Positions 49,590 to 64,000 of a DNA stretch of 64,000 bases are shown piece after piece. This DNA is from Lepus europaeus (Eukaryota > Chordata > Mammalia > Lagomorpha > Leporidae), in assembly GCF_033115175.1 (NCBI RefSeq), contig NC_084833.1, forward strand, positions 51,484,716-51,548,715, read 5' to 3'. Each line of letters starts with the position of its first letter. Within the stretch, counting starts at the first letter, position 1. The notes under the pieces were generated by a model. It saw nothing but the letters and a program-made list of their open reading frames with translations, was not told the DNA's origin and did no database searches. The translations under genes and the position numbers were made by a program.

Positions 49590-50051
49590 CCTTGACCACC
49601 TTCCCTGCAAGAGTTGAAATCAATTTCTAACCAACAGAATAACACAGAAGCGATACTCTGTGACTACCAAAGCTAGGTCAGAAAAGGTGATACAGCTGTC
49701 TGGCTTGTTCACTACGATACTCTTTCTTGAAGCCTTCAGTCATCAGTGTGCTGTCCAATTCCTCCTGAAGCTGCTACACGGTGAGGAAGCTCAAGAAAAT
49801 TCAAACTATCCATGTGCAGAGACCACATGGAGAAAGTTGCCGAGCCACCAGAGCTCTCTGCACCCTTCTCCCTATTACCATTCTTTCAACTGTGCACACA
49901 ATCGGACTACAGCCACTTGTAAGAACCTGAGCCAGAATCATCCAGCCAAGCCCTTCCAGAATTCCTGATCCACAGATGTACCACATAAATAAAACGTTGT
50001 TTTAAGACATTACATTTGAGGCGATTCTTTACACAACATAGATAATAGTAA
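49590..50051 (+). mobile_element. MLT1-type MaLR LTR, forward
   Basis: TTTCTAACCAACAGAATAAC, CATGTGCAGAGACCACATGG, TTCCTGATCCACAGATGTAC, AATAAAACGTTGTTTTAAGA and the end ATAGATAATAGTAACA match MLT1 order. Antisense to FAR1. Confidence 0.8.
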
Positions 50052-50394
50052 CAGATCTTAGTACTGGGGAATGAAAGGCTGTTACAATCAAAACCAAAAA
50101 CACATAGTATTAGCCTTAGGATCTGGTGATGGACAAAATCTGTAAGACCTTTGAGGAGAACATTAGTGAAAACTGGAAGAGCAGGAAAACAAAGTTGGCG
50201 GAAGCTTTAAAGGGATCTGAGGAAGCTGTTGGTGAGGTAATACAGAAGACAGAAACAAGGCAGTAAACTCAATGATCTGGCCACGATTTCCTGAAAGAAA
50301 ATTTCAAAATTTCCTGAGAGAGGGCAAAGACAATCTTTAGAAGAGAACTAGCTGAACTGCATTTGGAGTAAATGTAAAATTCCAGCCTAGAATC

Positions 50395-50790
50395 TTCCAA
50401 GAAAGAAGTCAGCTTTTCACTGGTACAACAAAATACCTGACCCAAGCTACTCGCGAAGGAAAGAGAGGCTTATTTCAGTTTGGAGGCTAAAATCCAAATG
50501 GCATAAGGCAGGTGCTGCTGAAGGTCCTAGGGTAGACAGCAGAGCACACTGAGGAAGGATCATATGGCAAGTCCGGAAGCAGAGACTATTTGGGGCCAGC
50601 TCGGACTTTTACAACAACCCTTTCCAGAGAGCTACCTTCCCAGAGCCATGCCCCCAGTGCCTAAGGTCTCCTTCCATTGGGCCTCCCAGACTAACAGGTT
50701 TCGCCACCACCCAAGAGCACCAACCTGGGGACCAAGCCTTTAACACACAGGACTTTGGGGGACATTCAACACCAAAACCACAACAAATGG
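50395..50790 (-). mobile_element. MaLR-like LTR, reverse
   Basis: AGAGGCTTATTTCAGTTTGG at one side and GGACTTTGGGGGACATTCAA at the other resemble the reverse complement of MaLR-type LTRs. The subfamily is uncertain. Confidence 0.45.
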
Positions 50791-51343
50791 TTGCGGAGCA
50801 CAAATCAATTCCAGGGTAGGGATGAAAAATTCATTAAGACTTTACAAAGACCCAGGGTAGCGGCTGCTAGAACTCTGAGACAAAGGTTCTCTCCAGATCT
50901 TACGGATAAGACAAAATGAAAATTCTATAGATCTGAAATCTATAGCAACTTCATATGGGACTCAAGCTAGTGAATGGCTTATAGCAAAAGATGAGAGTAT
51001 GGCTTTGGTGTGAATAGTATGGATTGCTTCAAGACAGATATTCCTGAAGCCCATATAATTTTTAAAGCAATCTTATCAGTATTCATGTAAAGGGAAAGAA
51101 ACAGTACAAAATAAAAAGAAATTGTTTATCAATGATTAGCAGACCATTACCTAAACACCAAAACTAGCCTACCACTTGTTATTGTAAATAAGGTTTCACT
51201 GGAACAGTCATGCTCATTCATTTAGACTCTCTATGGCTTCTTTCATTCTTTAACAGCAGAACTGAAAAGCTACAACAGAAATCATATGGCCCATAAAGCC
51301 TGAAATATTTACCATATGACCCTTTCCAAGAAAAGTTTGCCAG

Positions 51344-51656
51344 AGGCCAGCACTGCGGTGTAGCAGGTAAAGCCACCAGCCACAGGCACCCTATATGGGC
51401 ACTGGTTCAACTTCTAGCTGCTCAATTTCCCAACCAGCTCCCTTTGAATGGCCTGGGAAAAGCAGCAGAAGATGGACAAAATGTTTGTGCCCCTGCCACT
51501 TACATGGAAGACCCAGAAGAAGCTCCTGGCTCCTGGCTTCAGCCTGGTTCTGCCCTGGCCCTCGTGACCACTTGGGGGTCAATCAGAGGATGGAAGATCT
51601 CTTTCTCTCTCTGACTCTGAAACTCTGAATTTCAAGTAAATCCTTTAAAAAAAAAA
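51344..51656 (+). mobile_element. CSINE, forward
   Basis: GAGGCCAGCACTGCGGTGTA head, CCCCTGCCACTTACATGGAA body. Diverged flanking duplication AGAAAAGTTTGCCA / AGAAAAACTTGCCA. Confidence 0.88.
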
Positions 51657-52234
51657 TGGAAAAGAAAAACTTGCCAAACTCTGCCCTGGACTCCAAAACT
51701 TTCAGATGTTACTCGGTTATACACACAGGTCATTTTTTAATGCAAAAAGACTTAAGAGGGCAGAGTCAAGAGCTCCCAGAGAGCAGGACTAACACTAATC
51801 AAGAAGCCACCAACATATATGCAATATGAACCAGAGTTTAGTGTGCCTCCCATTTTCTCTTTTTGAACAAAATTGCTTAAAGCCATTATCTTGGGTTTGT
51901 CTCACTATGCTAGGGGTATGGACAGTATACATACAATTTGTTGTGTTAGTTCACAGATTTTTTAGATCAGTACTTGAAAAACAGGAGGAGCTATACCTAT
52001 AAAACCACTAAAACAGAACCTCATAGGCAACTCAACCAGAATTAGAGAACCCTGACTTCTGATTCCACAGAGATTCTCTGGGAAAGAAGCAACTATATTT
52101 TTCATGTTGGGAGGCCTATTCTGGCCAGAATGTTCACTGTGGCAGATTACACTTCCTAAATCAGTTGTAATAAATGCCTTTTATCTAACTTGTTCATTAC
52201 AACATGATTCTTACCATTCTCTCAATCCTCTTTT

Positions 52235-52680
52235 CTTAAATCTAGGGATGATTTGTGACTAAAAGAATGAGGCAAAGCGATGCTGTATGATTTCCATGTA
52301 GATCAGAAAAGGCAATGTATCTTTCACTTTATTTGCTGAAACACTTCCCACTTGAAGTCTTCAGCTGACATGTAAGAAGTCTAATTCACCCGAGACTACC
52401 ACTAGTCCTTGCAAAGAGCCTATAGGGAGAAATCTTGCTGCAACATGAAGAGACACTGTCACTAGTTCCCTGGCTGCTCCTCTGCCCCCCACCCTCTACC
52501 TCCTCATGGCTCTTTCAGCCTCACTAGACCTCAACCACATGAAAGATCCCAAGCCAAAACTGCCCCACCGATTTTCACTTCTCAAATTCCCAATCCTGAG
52601 AAAAACAATGACCACTGCTGTTTTCAGTCAGTAAGTTTGAAATGATCTGGGAGGCAGCATCATCTACTCTGACTCAGTGA
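52235..52680 (+). mobile_element. MLT1-type MaLR LTR, forward
   Basis: GCAAAGCGATGCTGTATGAT, GCTGACATGTAAGAAGTCTA, CACCCGAGACTACCACTAG, CAACATGAAGAGACACTG follow MLT1 order. The 3' end is degraded. Confidence 0.7.
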
Positions 52681-53809
52681 TTTGTGGCTAGCCCCCTTGG
52701 CTTGTGGAAAGCACTGTGATACATTTAGCCCACTTTACTCTTCTCATCTAGTTTTTTCTTTTCTGCCCTAAAATGTACAAATTCAGTTAACATAAAGAAA
52801 GCATACGTGGCCATCATTTATAAATTTCTGCACACCTTTTAGCAAATAAAGAATGTTGCCAATGGCAAATAATGCGTCTTTTCAGATCATTCTAGAAAAT
52901 CTTAGAAGTACTTTCTTACCTATTCTAAAGTTGTTCAATTCAACACCTCTCGCATATTCTTATAGTTAACATATAGGGTTAGGAACATGATGGACAAGTG
53001 AATCCATGGAAAATCCCTACGGAGCTCAGATCCTGTAACTGGCAGATACCTCACTTTAATTTTTTGAGCAGTTGATGGAAGTTCTGGAATCAGCATCTTC
53101 TTTATATATAAATACTCAAATCCTGAACTCTCCAATCAAAGGCTCCACTGTAATGCTAATGCAGTTAAAAAATATCTTTATAATACATTTCACAATAATT
53201 ACATGGTAGACTGTAGAGAACATTAAATTTGCAGGATTTCAATGGGGGAAAAAAGAAAGAAGGAGGAAAGGCTACAACTATAAGAAAACAGTTTCCATTT
53301 GTTATTAACTTTTTTATTTCAAACTATTCCATTCCCAACCTGGAAAATTAGTCAAAAACTGTAATTACAATATTATAAGCTGAATGGGCAGCTGAGATAT
53401 TTAAAGTAATTAATTTTCTAGAAGCATCCTATTAATTTTCATATGAAACTGCACCATCCATAGGAAGTGAACTATTTAACCCTTAATCCCCTATAAAAAC
53501 TCACCCCTAGGTCTTTGAGGGGGAGAGGAGAAGGGCTCAATTTCAGCTTATAATAACAATGACAACCTTGATGTAGGACATTTCCTATTGTTGGGAATTT
53601 GGAGGATTAATGACCCAGCAAGATGAAATCTAGGGTCAGCAACCCCAAATATCTCCAATTTCGAAGAAATGTCCTAGCATCCTGATTGTGATTGTGATTA
53701 ATCAGGTTAGTAATTCTAAAGGTAAAGCTCATGCTAGCGACTTTTCGTCTTTCCAGCAAGCTTCCACCACCTTACCAATACATAGTGTATTTACTGCTAT
53801 TCTTCTTAC

Positions 53810-53981
53810 CACGGTTTCTGACCTGTCAACCTGAGTGCAAGATCGAGCAATAATGCAGGTACTGTATGTCTGACACCCTTCCAATAATGAAGCAATAGGT
53901 TGTTGGAATACAACTTAATATTGGGGCGCCTGAATACTTGGTTTAAAGGATTCATCTTGAAGAAATGATTTAGATAATATC
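53810..53981 (-). CDS. FAR1: FAR1 alternative exon G (paralogue of exon F)
   Basis: The exon is 172 bp with exactly the same phases as exon F. It encodes 56 codons from YYLNHFFKMNPLNQ to LTGQKP, and 31 of 56 residues match exon F, including FRRPN, HYW and TG. The acceptor is TTTCCTACAG and the donor TG|GTAAGA. Joined to exon E the first codon becomes Gly rather than Glu. Joined to exon H the last becomes TGG, Trp, rather than Arg. Intact splice sites, an open frame and conserved core residues argue for a functional mutually exclusive exon, not a relic. I recall an alternative Far1 isoform in mouse of this kind; use in this species cannot be read from the DNA. Confidence 0.9.
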
Positions 53982-54282
53982 CTGTAGGAAAAATAAGCGT
54001 CAAAGCATTTTGAATATTATTTGTTATTCAGAAAAATACCTAGTTAGTCCTAGAATTCAACACATGACAATAATTTATCATCCAAACATTAGAACAAATT
54101 AGAGTGACTTACAATGCTACCTGTGCTTTTCTGATAGTCTTATATTCAAGTCTTCTTATTCACAAAAGGCCATTAAGCCTTATCATAAGCATAAACAAAT
54201 AAAGAGTTAATATGCAGTTTTAGTGTAAGCATGGGTTGTTTAACAGTCAGAGGAACAGATAAGACAGAGCTAGTCACCATTA

Positions 54283-55987
<1,705 letters not shown>

Positions 55988-56840
55988 CTAAACTCATCCA
56001 ACTTAAATCTTAACAAAATATTTAAGCAGAAAGACATGAGGCTGCCGGGTACCTTTTCTGTGCTGAATATTTTTTAAAAATTACCCTCACGGGATTTTTA
56101 TGTTTGAATAACTACTGACAATTACTACCCTTTCTCTCTCCAACTACCAAAAAAATGTATAAAAAACCAGATTTTTCTCTTTTCATATTTTTTTGTTTAT
56201 ATTAGCAGGAGTGTGCTTTTAAATGTAAGGAAAACAGTATCAATCCCAGCTTTTCCAATCTCCGTGTTTTCAGACATTCCAGCTAAAAAAAAATTATGGA
56301 CTAAATTTCCTTTTGTCAAAACCAATGTATATAGATAACCACTTCTCTTTTTTTAAGATAAAAATGCTGGCTTTAAAAACAAAGGCAGTTTATTTAGAAA
56401 AAAAGTTACAGGGAAGTTTGAAGTTTAGGTGTTACCTATGTCAGTATTACCTCAAAAGAACAGTGCTCATGAGTTGATTACAGCTGCTCTAGTGTGCCAA
56501 GTTTGACAAGTGTAACCCAATTTCTATGGATTTTTACCTCTACAGGCCAACTGAGTAAGTTTTAGTTTGGATTAAAAAAAATCACTGTTGGGAGGTACCC
56601 CACCATTGTTCATCTCTAATGAAGCTGTTCATTCTGTATAGTGTGTGAGAACGAACATCAATTCTTCATATGACGGAACGGTCCTCTGCCATTGCCTCTG
56701 ATACACCAATTCTCATAGTTGGCAGTGATACTACCTATACAATGGTATGGCACTATCAGGGCTGAGGAATTAATTAACATTAATCACATTTCCATTTTCC
56801 CTTATCAGTTACTATATATATTTAATAAGCGACATTGTCA

Positions 56841-57059
<219 letters not shown>

Positions 57060-57063
57060 TTAC

Positions 57064-57108
57064 CGCAATGAAGAGACCACTTGGTCCATTAAAGTTATCA
57101 ATCCATCC
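57064..57108 (-). CDS. FAR1: FAR1 coding exon C, 45-bp microexon-like exon (residues 242-256)
   Basis: The exon encodes 15 residues, GWIDNFNGPSGLFIA, in phase 0 at both ends. The acceptor is GGTATTAG and the donor GCG|GTAAGT. The next intron is only 94 bp long (56970-57063). Loss of this exon would also keep the frame. It belongs to the reductase domain just after the active-site region. Confidence 0.96.
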
Positions 57109-58019
57109 CTAATACCAAAAAATTTAAAAAAGGGGAGAACTTAGTTATGTAACCAGAGATTTACTACTTGAAATCTATAACCATAGATATGTATTTGGTG
57201 GTTTTCTTCTAAAAAGTAAAAATCTTGGATGGAGGTCAGAATATTTCTCACTTTCCCAAATTGAAGCAGGGATTGTAAACAATTAAACAAACATTTTCAA
57301 GGGCTTACTTACCTACTCTGTCATTAACTCTCTGGAAAGAGAATTTTATAAGAAGGAAATTTATGTTGTCAAATATTGTTACTAAACTAAGTTCAAGTTT
57401 GATTTTATGCTATTTATTAATACAGCATCTGTAGATTGGGGCAAAGAGTAAGTCTTCTTCAAATTTACTAATAAAATAGAGGATAACAGAATAATTACCA
57501 AAAAAACAAAAGAGATATTATCATTTACTATTATTATGTAAGTCGAGGTTTTTCCCTAAATCCACTAATGTACTGGTTTAGAACCCTTCTATATCATAAG
57601 GATTCACAAATGCCATGTCACAAAGTTTTGTTTTTACAGCAAGATCACAGAAATGCCTTATACCTTTTTCAGCTTTGTGATCTATTGATCTATATAGGGA
57701 TCTACCTCTTGGAGAGTACTAAAGGGTATACTCTTTTTGGTACTAAAATACAAATGAAATCATGGTCTCCTTTGATTCAAGACATGTCATAGTTTTTAAG
57801 TTTCAATTAAGACTTTAAAGATGTTGATTTGTACTTCCATACACTCAGCATAATACTGAAAATAAAAGTACCAATGCATCTCTTCCTGTGAATAGAAAAG
57901 AGCTTTGCCATAAGCCTTGTAGTAAATAATACATACTTTTAAGTCAAGCTACTGCCAACTCTTTTAAAACAGATGCATGACTTAAAATTCTCAATTCTAA
58001 TTATTTATAAAGATTTCTA

Positions 58020-58235
<216 letters not shown>

Positions 58236-58856
58236 CTAGATGTTTTACTATAAAAATTCACTTAACTGAACTTTGCACCTTCAGACTATGGTTGACTCAA
58301 ATGATTAACAATTTTTACTTGAGAAATTGAAGTTTTATTTTTGTTAATAAACTACAGGTCACCAATTTCTTTTCCACCCCTTCCCTACTCCGCCCCTCCC
58401 AACACAATTCCTTAAATTCTGAAGACCAAGAGCTCTTTCAGAAATCATATGGTACCTAGTAAAACCTAACGGGAATTGATTCATGGTTTTAAAACATCAC
58501 TTGGTTCAAATGTTCATTCATTCATTAGGTGTGCTACCTGAGATCAAGCTAACGTTATTTCACATTTTATAGTATGTACATAAATTCTATTTCCTTTTTA
58601 AAGACCAAATAAATTCCAAAATACACCCAGCCCCAAAGACTTCACATTGGGAATTACAGATCTATATATAACCAAACAAGGCAACATGTTCATTATACAC
58701 ATTTGTAATTAATATACATTTATAATTAATGTAAAAGTTCTAATAAGCCAAATACTTAAGGTGAATCTTCAAAATTACATGCCCTCACTAGCAAGACTAA
58801 CAAATACTTGGATCAACAATAAAATAAATTGAATCATGCTATAAAAACTTCATTAG

Positions 58857-59152
58857 GGGGGCCGGCGCTGTGGCATAGTGGGTAAAGTTGCCCCTGCAGT
58901 GCCAGCATCCCATATGGGTGCCGGTTCAAATCCCAGCTGCTCCACTTCCAATCCAGCTCTTAGCTATGGCCTGGGAAAGGCCCAAGTCCTTAGGCCCCTG
59001 TACCCTTGTGGGAGACCCAGAAGGAGCTCCTGGCTCCTGGTTGGCACTGTTCTGCAACAGCCATTTGGGGAGTGAACCAGTGGAAGGAAGACCTCTCTCT
59101 CTCTGCCTCCGCCTCTCTGTAACTCTACCTTTCAAATAATAAATCTTTAAAA
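58857..59152 (+). mobile_element. CSINE, forward, in FAR1 intron
   Basis: GGGGCCGGCGCTGTGGCATA head and AATAATAAATC tail. Duplication AAAACTTCATTAG (58844-58856) / AAAACTCCATTAG (59153-59165). Confidence 0.94.
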
Positions 59153-59333
59153 AAAACTCCATTAGCAACCTATGATAAAATCATAAAAATTCCTCCAATT
59201 CTTCAGTATCTGTGAAGAAATGATGTACTTGGATTATCTGTCAAAGAATGAGATACTAAGTGATGTCTATGGTTCTTTCCCAGACTAAATTTCTGATTCG
59301 GGTAAGTACTTGTTTTCAGACACTTTTTGTTTG

Positions 59334-59497
59334 TTTTTTTAAGATTTATTTATTTGTTTGAGAGGCAGAGTTACAGGGAGAGAAAGGGAGACAAGAGATT
59401 GGTTTTCCATCCACTGGTTCACACCCTAAATGGCTGCAATGGCTAAAGCTGGGCCGATACTAAGCCAGGAGCCAGGAGCTTCTTCTGGGTCTCCCTA
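59334..59497 (-). mobile_element. 5'-truncated CSINE, reverse
   Basis: AAGATTTATTTATTTGTTTG start, ending AGCTTCTTCTGGGTCTCCC; only the 3' half is present. Confidence 0.85.
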
Positions 59498-59603
59498 TAA
59501 CTCTATGTAGACAAGTAAGTTCAGCATACTGTCACACTCTAATGGTTCTCACAATGAGAAAGAAGCTTTATAAAGTGAAGATTATCAAGATAAATATCCT
59601 TGC

Positions 59604-59909
59604 AGTAGGCATTATGGCACAGCAGGTTAAGCCACCACCTGGGACCACTGACCCTCGTGAGAGTGCCTGAGATTGAGTCCTGCCTCTGTTTCTGATCCAG
59701 CTTTCTGCTAACGAGCACCCTGAGAGGCAGCAGATGATGGCTCCAGTTCTTGCATTCTTGCCATCCATGTGGGAGACCTAGATAAGTTCCTGAATCCTGG
59801 GGCTTTAGCCTCAGCCAAATCTGGCTACTGGGGGCACTTGGGGAATAAACTTGAAGATGGAAGATCTCTACCTCTGTCACTCTGCCTTTCAAATAAATTT
59901 TTTTTTAAA
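59604..59909 (+). mobile_element. Older SINE, forward
   Basis: GTAGGCATTATGGCACAGCA head, GGGGAATAAACTTGAAGATG and TTTCAAATAAAT tail. Confidence 0.8.
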
Positions 59910-61350
59910 AATTTATTTTGTATTTAAAATTACTTTTCTTATGTGGGGAAAAAAGAATATTCATTAAACTGAAGGGAAATTACTACTCAAGTTAGAAAAA
60001 ATTTAACAGTAGGGATGAGTTTTGAAAAACAGAAGGATAGCTGATACATGGAAAAAAACAAATAAAACAAAACAAAAACACCTGCTAAACTAAGGAGAGA
60101 TGTTAGCCAGTAAGCCGGTCACTGGAGTGAGTTTACAGAGCAAACCCATGAATTATCCTAACGTTATCTACTATCTAGGTTTCTTTGTAAGCATGGAAAA
60201 AGAGATACAGAATTAGGTTATAAGCTCTTCCTCAGTTCCTTCCGTGTTTACAAACACCAATGCATTATTAAAAACTAAAATGCTTCATTAACACCCACAC
60301 TCAACTTTCCCAGAGATATTACACACATCTGTCTACTAACCTAGGATAAAAACAAAGTAGATATTTAGAATCACCTGAGAAACTGAGTCAGAAATAAGAA
60401 ACTGCTGGAAGAATATCTGGGTGACTTTCCATTCTAATTAATTCTTACAAGCTCTGTTTCCTCCTAATGATTAACAGGAAATCCTCAAAGAAAAGGACTT
60501 GAGTATTATTTCAGGAGAAAGAAAGGGATGGTAACTAAGGAGTCCAAAGTAGTTAGACTCAAAAAACAAAACAAAAAATCAAAATGAGTCAAAAAATCAA
60601 ATAAAATAAAAAAACAAAGACAAAGTATTTAGACTGCCTGAGAAGAAAGGAGATTTAGGGGAGACAGAGAAGAATAAAGGGAGAAAAGTCTACAGAGATT
60701 TCTGTGAGGGTTAACAAGCATGTGCAGATAAGTTGGACTGACATATTTCTATAATTGTAAAAACGGTGTTTTTTCCCTTCTTGGTGTGATACCATTTATT
60801 TCACTTGTTCAGAAATGAGAATGGGGACATGGTCTATGCACACGTCACTTAATCCCCATCCACCAAACACACAAATAGTTTTAATGTAATAATTCTAGTA
60901 GGATCCCCATCCTCAGAAAGATGATAAACAGTAAAACAAGCAGTATGAATTTAGGAATTTAGGACTATGACTACTCCAATTCCCTAATAATGAAAGGTCC
61001 CTCTGATAGTTGTGCTCCAATGAGGAAGCAAAAGGATAATCTATAATAAATGGAACTTGCTATTAAATAGGTAGTCATTGGTCTCCACAGGTACTTCTGC
61101 ATAAATAATTGATTCCCTAGAAAATAAAAGTGCAAAGATCATGGATGAAAAAGCTGTCCAAAATCCTTCCTCCAATCATTACACCTGGTTAAAAAAGTGA
61201 AAGCCCATACTGACTTCACCAGTACTCATTTAGATATAAATCTCTTAAATGAAAATGACATAGTAGATACATAATCATTTGTTGAATGAACAGATCAATG
61301 TGTATATACGAATGTATGTATGTATGTATCTGTGCGCATCTGTGCAGAGA
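59910..61350 (-). other. FAR1: FAR1 intron sequence, nothing recognised
   Basis: AT-rich intron with an A-rich run around 60560-60630; no exon or clear repeat seen. Confidence 0.45.
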
Positions 61351-61440
61351 GGAGAAAGAGGAAGGAAGGGATGAAGGAAGGATGGAAGGATGGAAGGAAG
61401 GAAGGAAGGAAGGATGGAAGGAAGGAAGCAAGGAGAGAAA
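61351..61440 (+). repeat. (GGAA)n microsatellite beside FAR1 exon A
   Basis: Impure GGAA/GATG tetranucleotide repeat just downstream of the exon A donor in the transcript; a short (ATGT)n tract at 61312-61330 adjoins it. In FAR1 pre-mRNA it reads as UUCC repeats. Confidence 0.9.
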
Positions 61441-61481
61441 TAAATAGCTTAGATCTGACATTTTGGATTAAAGCAAAGTTA

Positions 61482-61727
<246 letters not shown>

Positions 61728-61751
61728 CTAATAAAAAATTCTATTTCCATT

Positions 61752-61756
61752 AGAGA

Positions 61757-61792
<36 letters not shown>
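61752..61792 (+). repeat. (AG)n microsatellite upstream of FAR1 exon A
   Basis: About 20 AG units. In the transcript this is a CU-repeat about 70 nt before the exon A acceptor. Confidence 0.95.
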
Positions 61793-61798
<6 letters not shown>

Positions 61799-62730
61799 GT
61801 TTCTTTACAACTTACGCTTTAGTTCTTACTTTATGTGTTTTATTTCAGTATGAAGTACATTCACTCTATCCGCTATTTTGAAAGAAATTTTCTAAGTATA
61901 AAGTAAGCTTCACTGTAAGGTTTAAAAAACAAATGTACATATTAAAAGACTGAAGAAATCATTTACAGATAATTTCAGCCTTCAGTGTCACACAAACATT
62001 TTGAAGTCTAGCATGACAAGTTTTTTGATTTCTGAAAGCATCATCTTCTATGATATGGATATGCCACAAGGAAAAAAAAGAGTAGCTAAGGAACTTTAAA
62101 ATGCTTAGGCTGAGTTACTAACAAGTGTCAAAGAGCTAAAGTAAACTCAGAAACACGACGATGTATTAACTAATTAAGTGAGATTAGGTTTATTTCCCTC
62201 TTTGTAGCAACTACTACTAACACCTTATTAAGACTTCCTTAAAAAATTCAAAGGGATATTATAATAAAACTGGTACACTTGTTCTAAGATATATATGTAA
62301 GACCCTAGAACAATCCAAACATTCCCTTCTAGGAAGTTATATAAAGTAAATCATTCAACAAAAGCAGAAATATATAAGCAGAAAAGTAATCAATGAAGCA
62401 TCACCTAATAATAACAAAAGCCTGGCGAGCCCAAGTATTCATTATGAATGAAATGGCTCAATAAGTCAGTATTTTATGACAATGAAAGAGTATGGCCATC
62501 AAAAAATAATCATACTAAGACTAAAAACATGAAAAACTGGTACAAACAATACCAAAATATGCACACATTATAATGTGAAGCAGGATTAAGGACAAGACAC
62601 TGGAATCATAGGTTCAAATATTGGCTTTTCAGGTCCAAATCCTACTTTTCTGCTAGGATGGCAAGTTATCCTAGCACTCAGGCCTCTGTTTCCTAACCTA
62701 TAAATGGGAACAATAATGGACTCTGCCTCA
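61793..62730 (-). other. FAR1: FAR1 intron sequence, nothing recognised
   Basis: No exon matching FAR1 residues before 123 is present here. AT-rich, no repeat identified. Confidence 0.5.
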
Positions 62731-62734
62731 GAGG

Positions 62735-63049
62735 CAGGGTTGTGGTATGGCGGGCTAAGCTGCTGCCTGCAACACTGACATCCCATATGGACACAGGTTC
62801 AACTTCTCGCTGCTCTACTTCTGATCCAGCCCTCTGCTAATGTGCTTGCAAAAGCAGTGGAAGATGGTCTAAGTACCTGGGCCCCTGCCACCCATGTGAG
62901 AAACCAGGATGAAGCGCCTGGTCCCTTACTTTGGCCTGGCACAGCCTGGGCTGTTGCAGCCATTTGGGAAGTGAACTGGTAGATGGAAGACAGATCTCTT
63001 TCTCTCTCTCTATGCCTTTCAAATAACTAAATAAATCTTTATTAAAAAA
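62735..63049 (+). mobile_element. CSINE, forward, in FAR1 intron
   Basis: GAGGCAGGGTTGTGGTATGG head, AAAGCAGTGGAAGATGGTCT body, AAATAACTAAATAAATC tail. Confidence 0.87.
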
Positions 63050-64000
63050 ATGACTCTTCTTATTAAAATTTGTATAAAAGCAACTCATTAAGTCTCAAGT
63101 TTTCAATTCTGTGAATATTTCAGTGACATATTTATTGCTCAGTTTTAAGACTTTATATGTTTCTTTATATATAGGATGATGGGACATAAACAGAATTGAA
63201 ATAAACAGGTAGCAAGCATTAAGATTATTCCTCAATATAGTTCTGAAACAGGGAGTCAATAAATACTACTTAAGGTAATACAATGGGGGATAGTGTCTGC
63301 TTCTTTATACTAAACTTTGTTCACAGCTTATTTTTTTTAAAATGGTTGATCAAGAGGTTTATTATATAGCATAGTGACTGATTATAAATAACAATCTTAA
63401 TTATTGCTAATAGATAACAAATTTTCTCATCAAAAATATGCAATGCATGTTAATTATCTTAATATATTTAACAATGTACACATATTTGAAAATATGCTGT
63501 GCATGACATATACAATTTTTATCAATTAAAAAAACAACTGAAATGGGAAAAGGGTTGAAATACTCAGAATCAATGATAAAACTGGCAAGGTAGTATACTG
63601 CTGTTAACACTGTAAACCAACACAACTGATCTGAAAGAAATTACCAGAATTACAGAAAGTATATATTTATTAATCTAGTTAGCCTATTGAAATTAATACT
63701 AGAGGAAAAATTTATTCTCTTAAAATTCCCTAAGTTTGTTATACTAAGTGATTATATAAACTGTGGTTGTATCAACATGATGAAATATCAAATCACTAAG
63801 ATTTTAAGTATGAAAAAGCAGAAATATGGAAATTATTTCTATATTAAATATAAAAACAAAATCAGAAAGTCAATAGTCACAATTATGTAAAACAATATAT
63901 ATTCAAACAAAAACAAAATAAATTTTTAAAGATGAAAATCATTTTGAGTACTTTCCAAAATTCTTATACTTTCGGTATTCAAGAAGAAAAAAAAAATCCA
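63050..64000 (-). other. FAR1: FAR1 intron sequence to the window edge
   Basis: AT-rich; no exon or repeat recognised. The next FAR1 exon upstream lies beyond the window. Confidence 0.5.

Overview
This window is mammalian nuclear DNA, almost certainly from a leporid (rabbit or hare). About three dozen copies of the tRNA-derived rabbit C repeat (CSINE) punctuate it, many with clear target-site duplications. Older mammalian repeats (MIR, L1M, MLT1, MER5A, MER20) lie beneath them. There are no operons, ribosome binding sites, CRISPR arrays or bacterial features. Almost every long open frame is a translation of a SINE or a microsatellite.

The one gene I can support is FAR1, fatty acyl-CoA reductase 1, on the minus strand. 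The window holds nine consecutive coding exons corresponding to residues 123-515 of the 515-residue protein, plus one extra alternative exon. The order in transcription is 61683 down to 42785, followed by a long 3' UTR. Exons for residues 1-122 and the promoter lie beyond position 64000. All reading phases close exactly, so the exon set is complete from residue 122 to the stop.

The most interesting part of the gene is a pair of homologous 172-bp exons (54284-54455 and 53810-53981), separated by 302 bp. They encode two versions of the same 56-residue segment, 31 of 56 positions identical. Because 172 is not a multiple of three, only one of them can be used per mRNA. The gene also has a GC-AG intron (donor at 45641-45646). 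Residues 123-182 lie in an in-frame exon flanked on both sides by pyrimidine-rich microsatellites in the sense strand.

Positions 1 to about 26,700 are relatively GC-rich intergenic DNA. They hold dense SINEs, an L1 fragment carrying a near-palindromic CSINE pair (2966-3680), a probable solo LTR (22650-23349), and a gammaretrovirus-like LTR end with a histidine-type primer binding site (24240-24500). Positions 26,700-39,900 are AT-rich and intergenic, with an L1M/HAL1-like block, SINEs, MER5A and MIR. From about 39,900 to the right edge is the FAR1 3' UTR, exons and introns, with MLT1, MaLR, MER20 and more SINEs in the introns.
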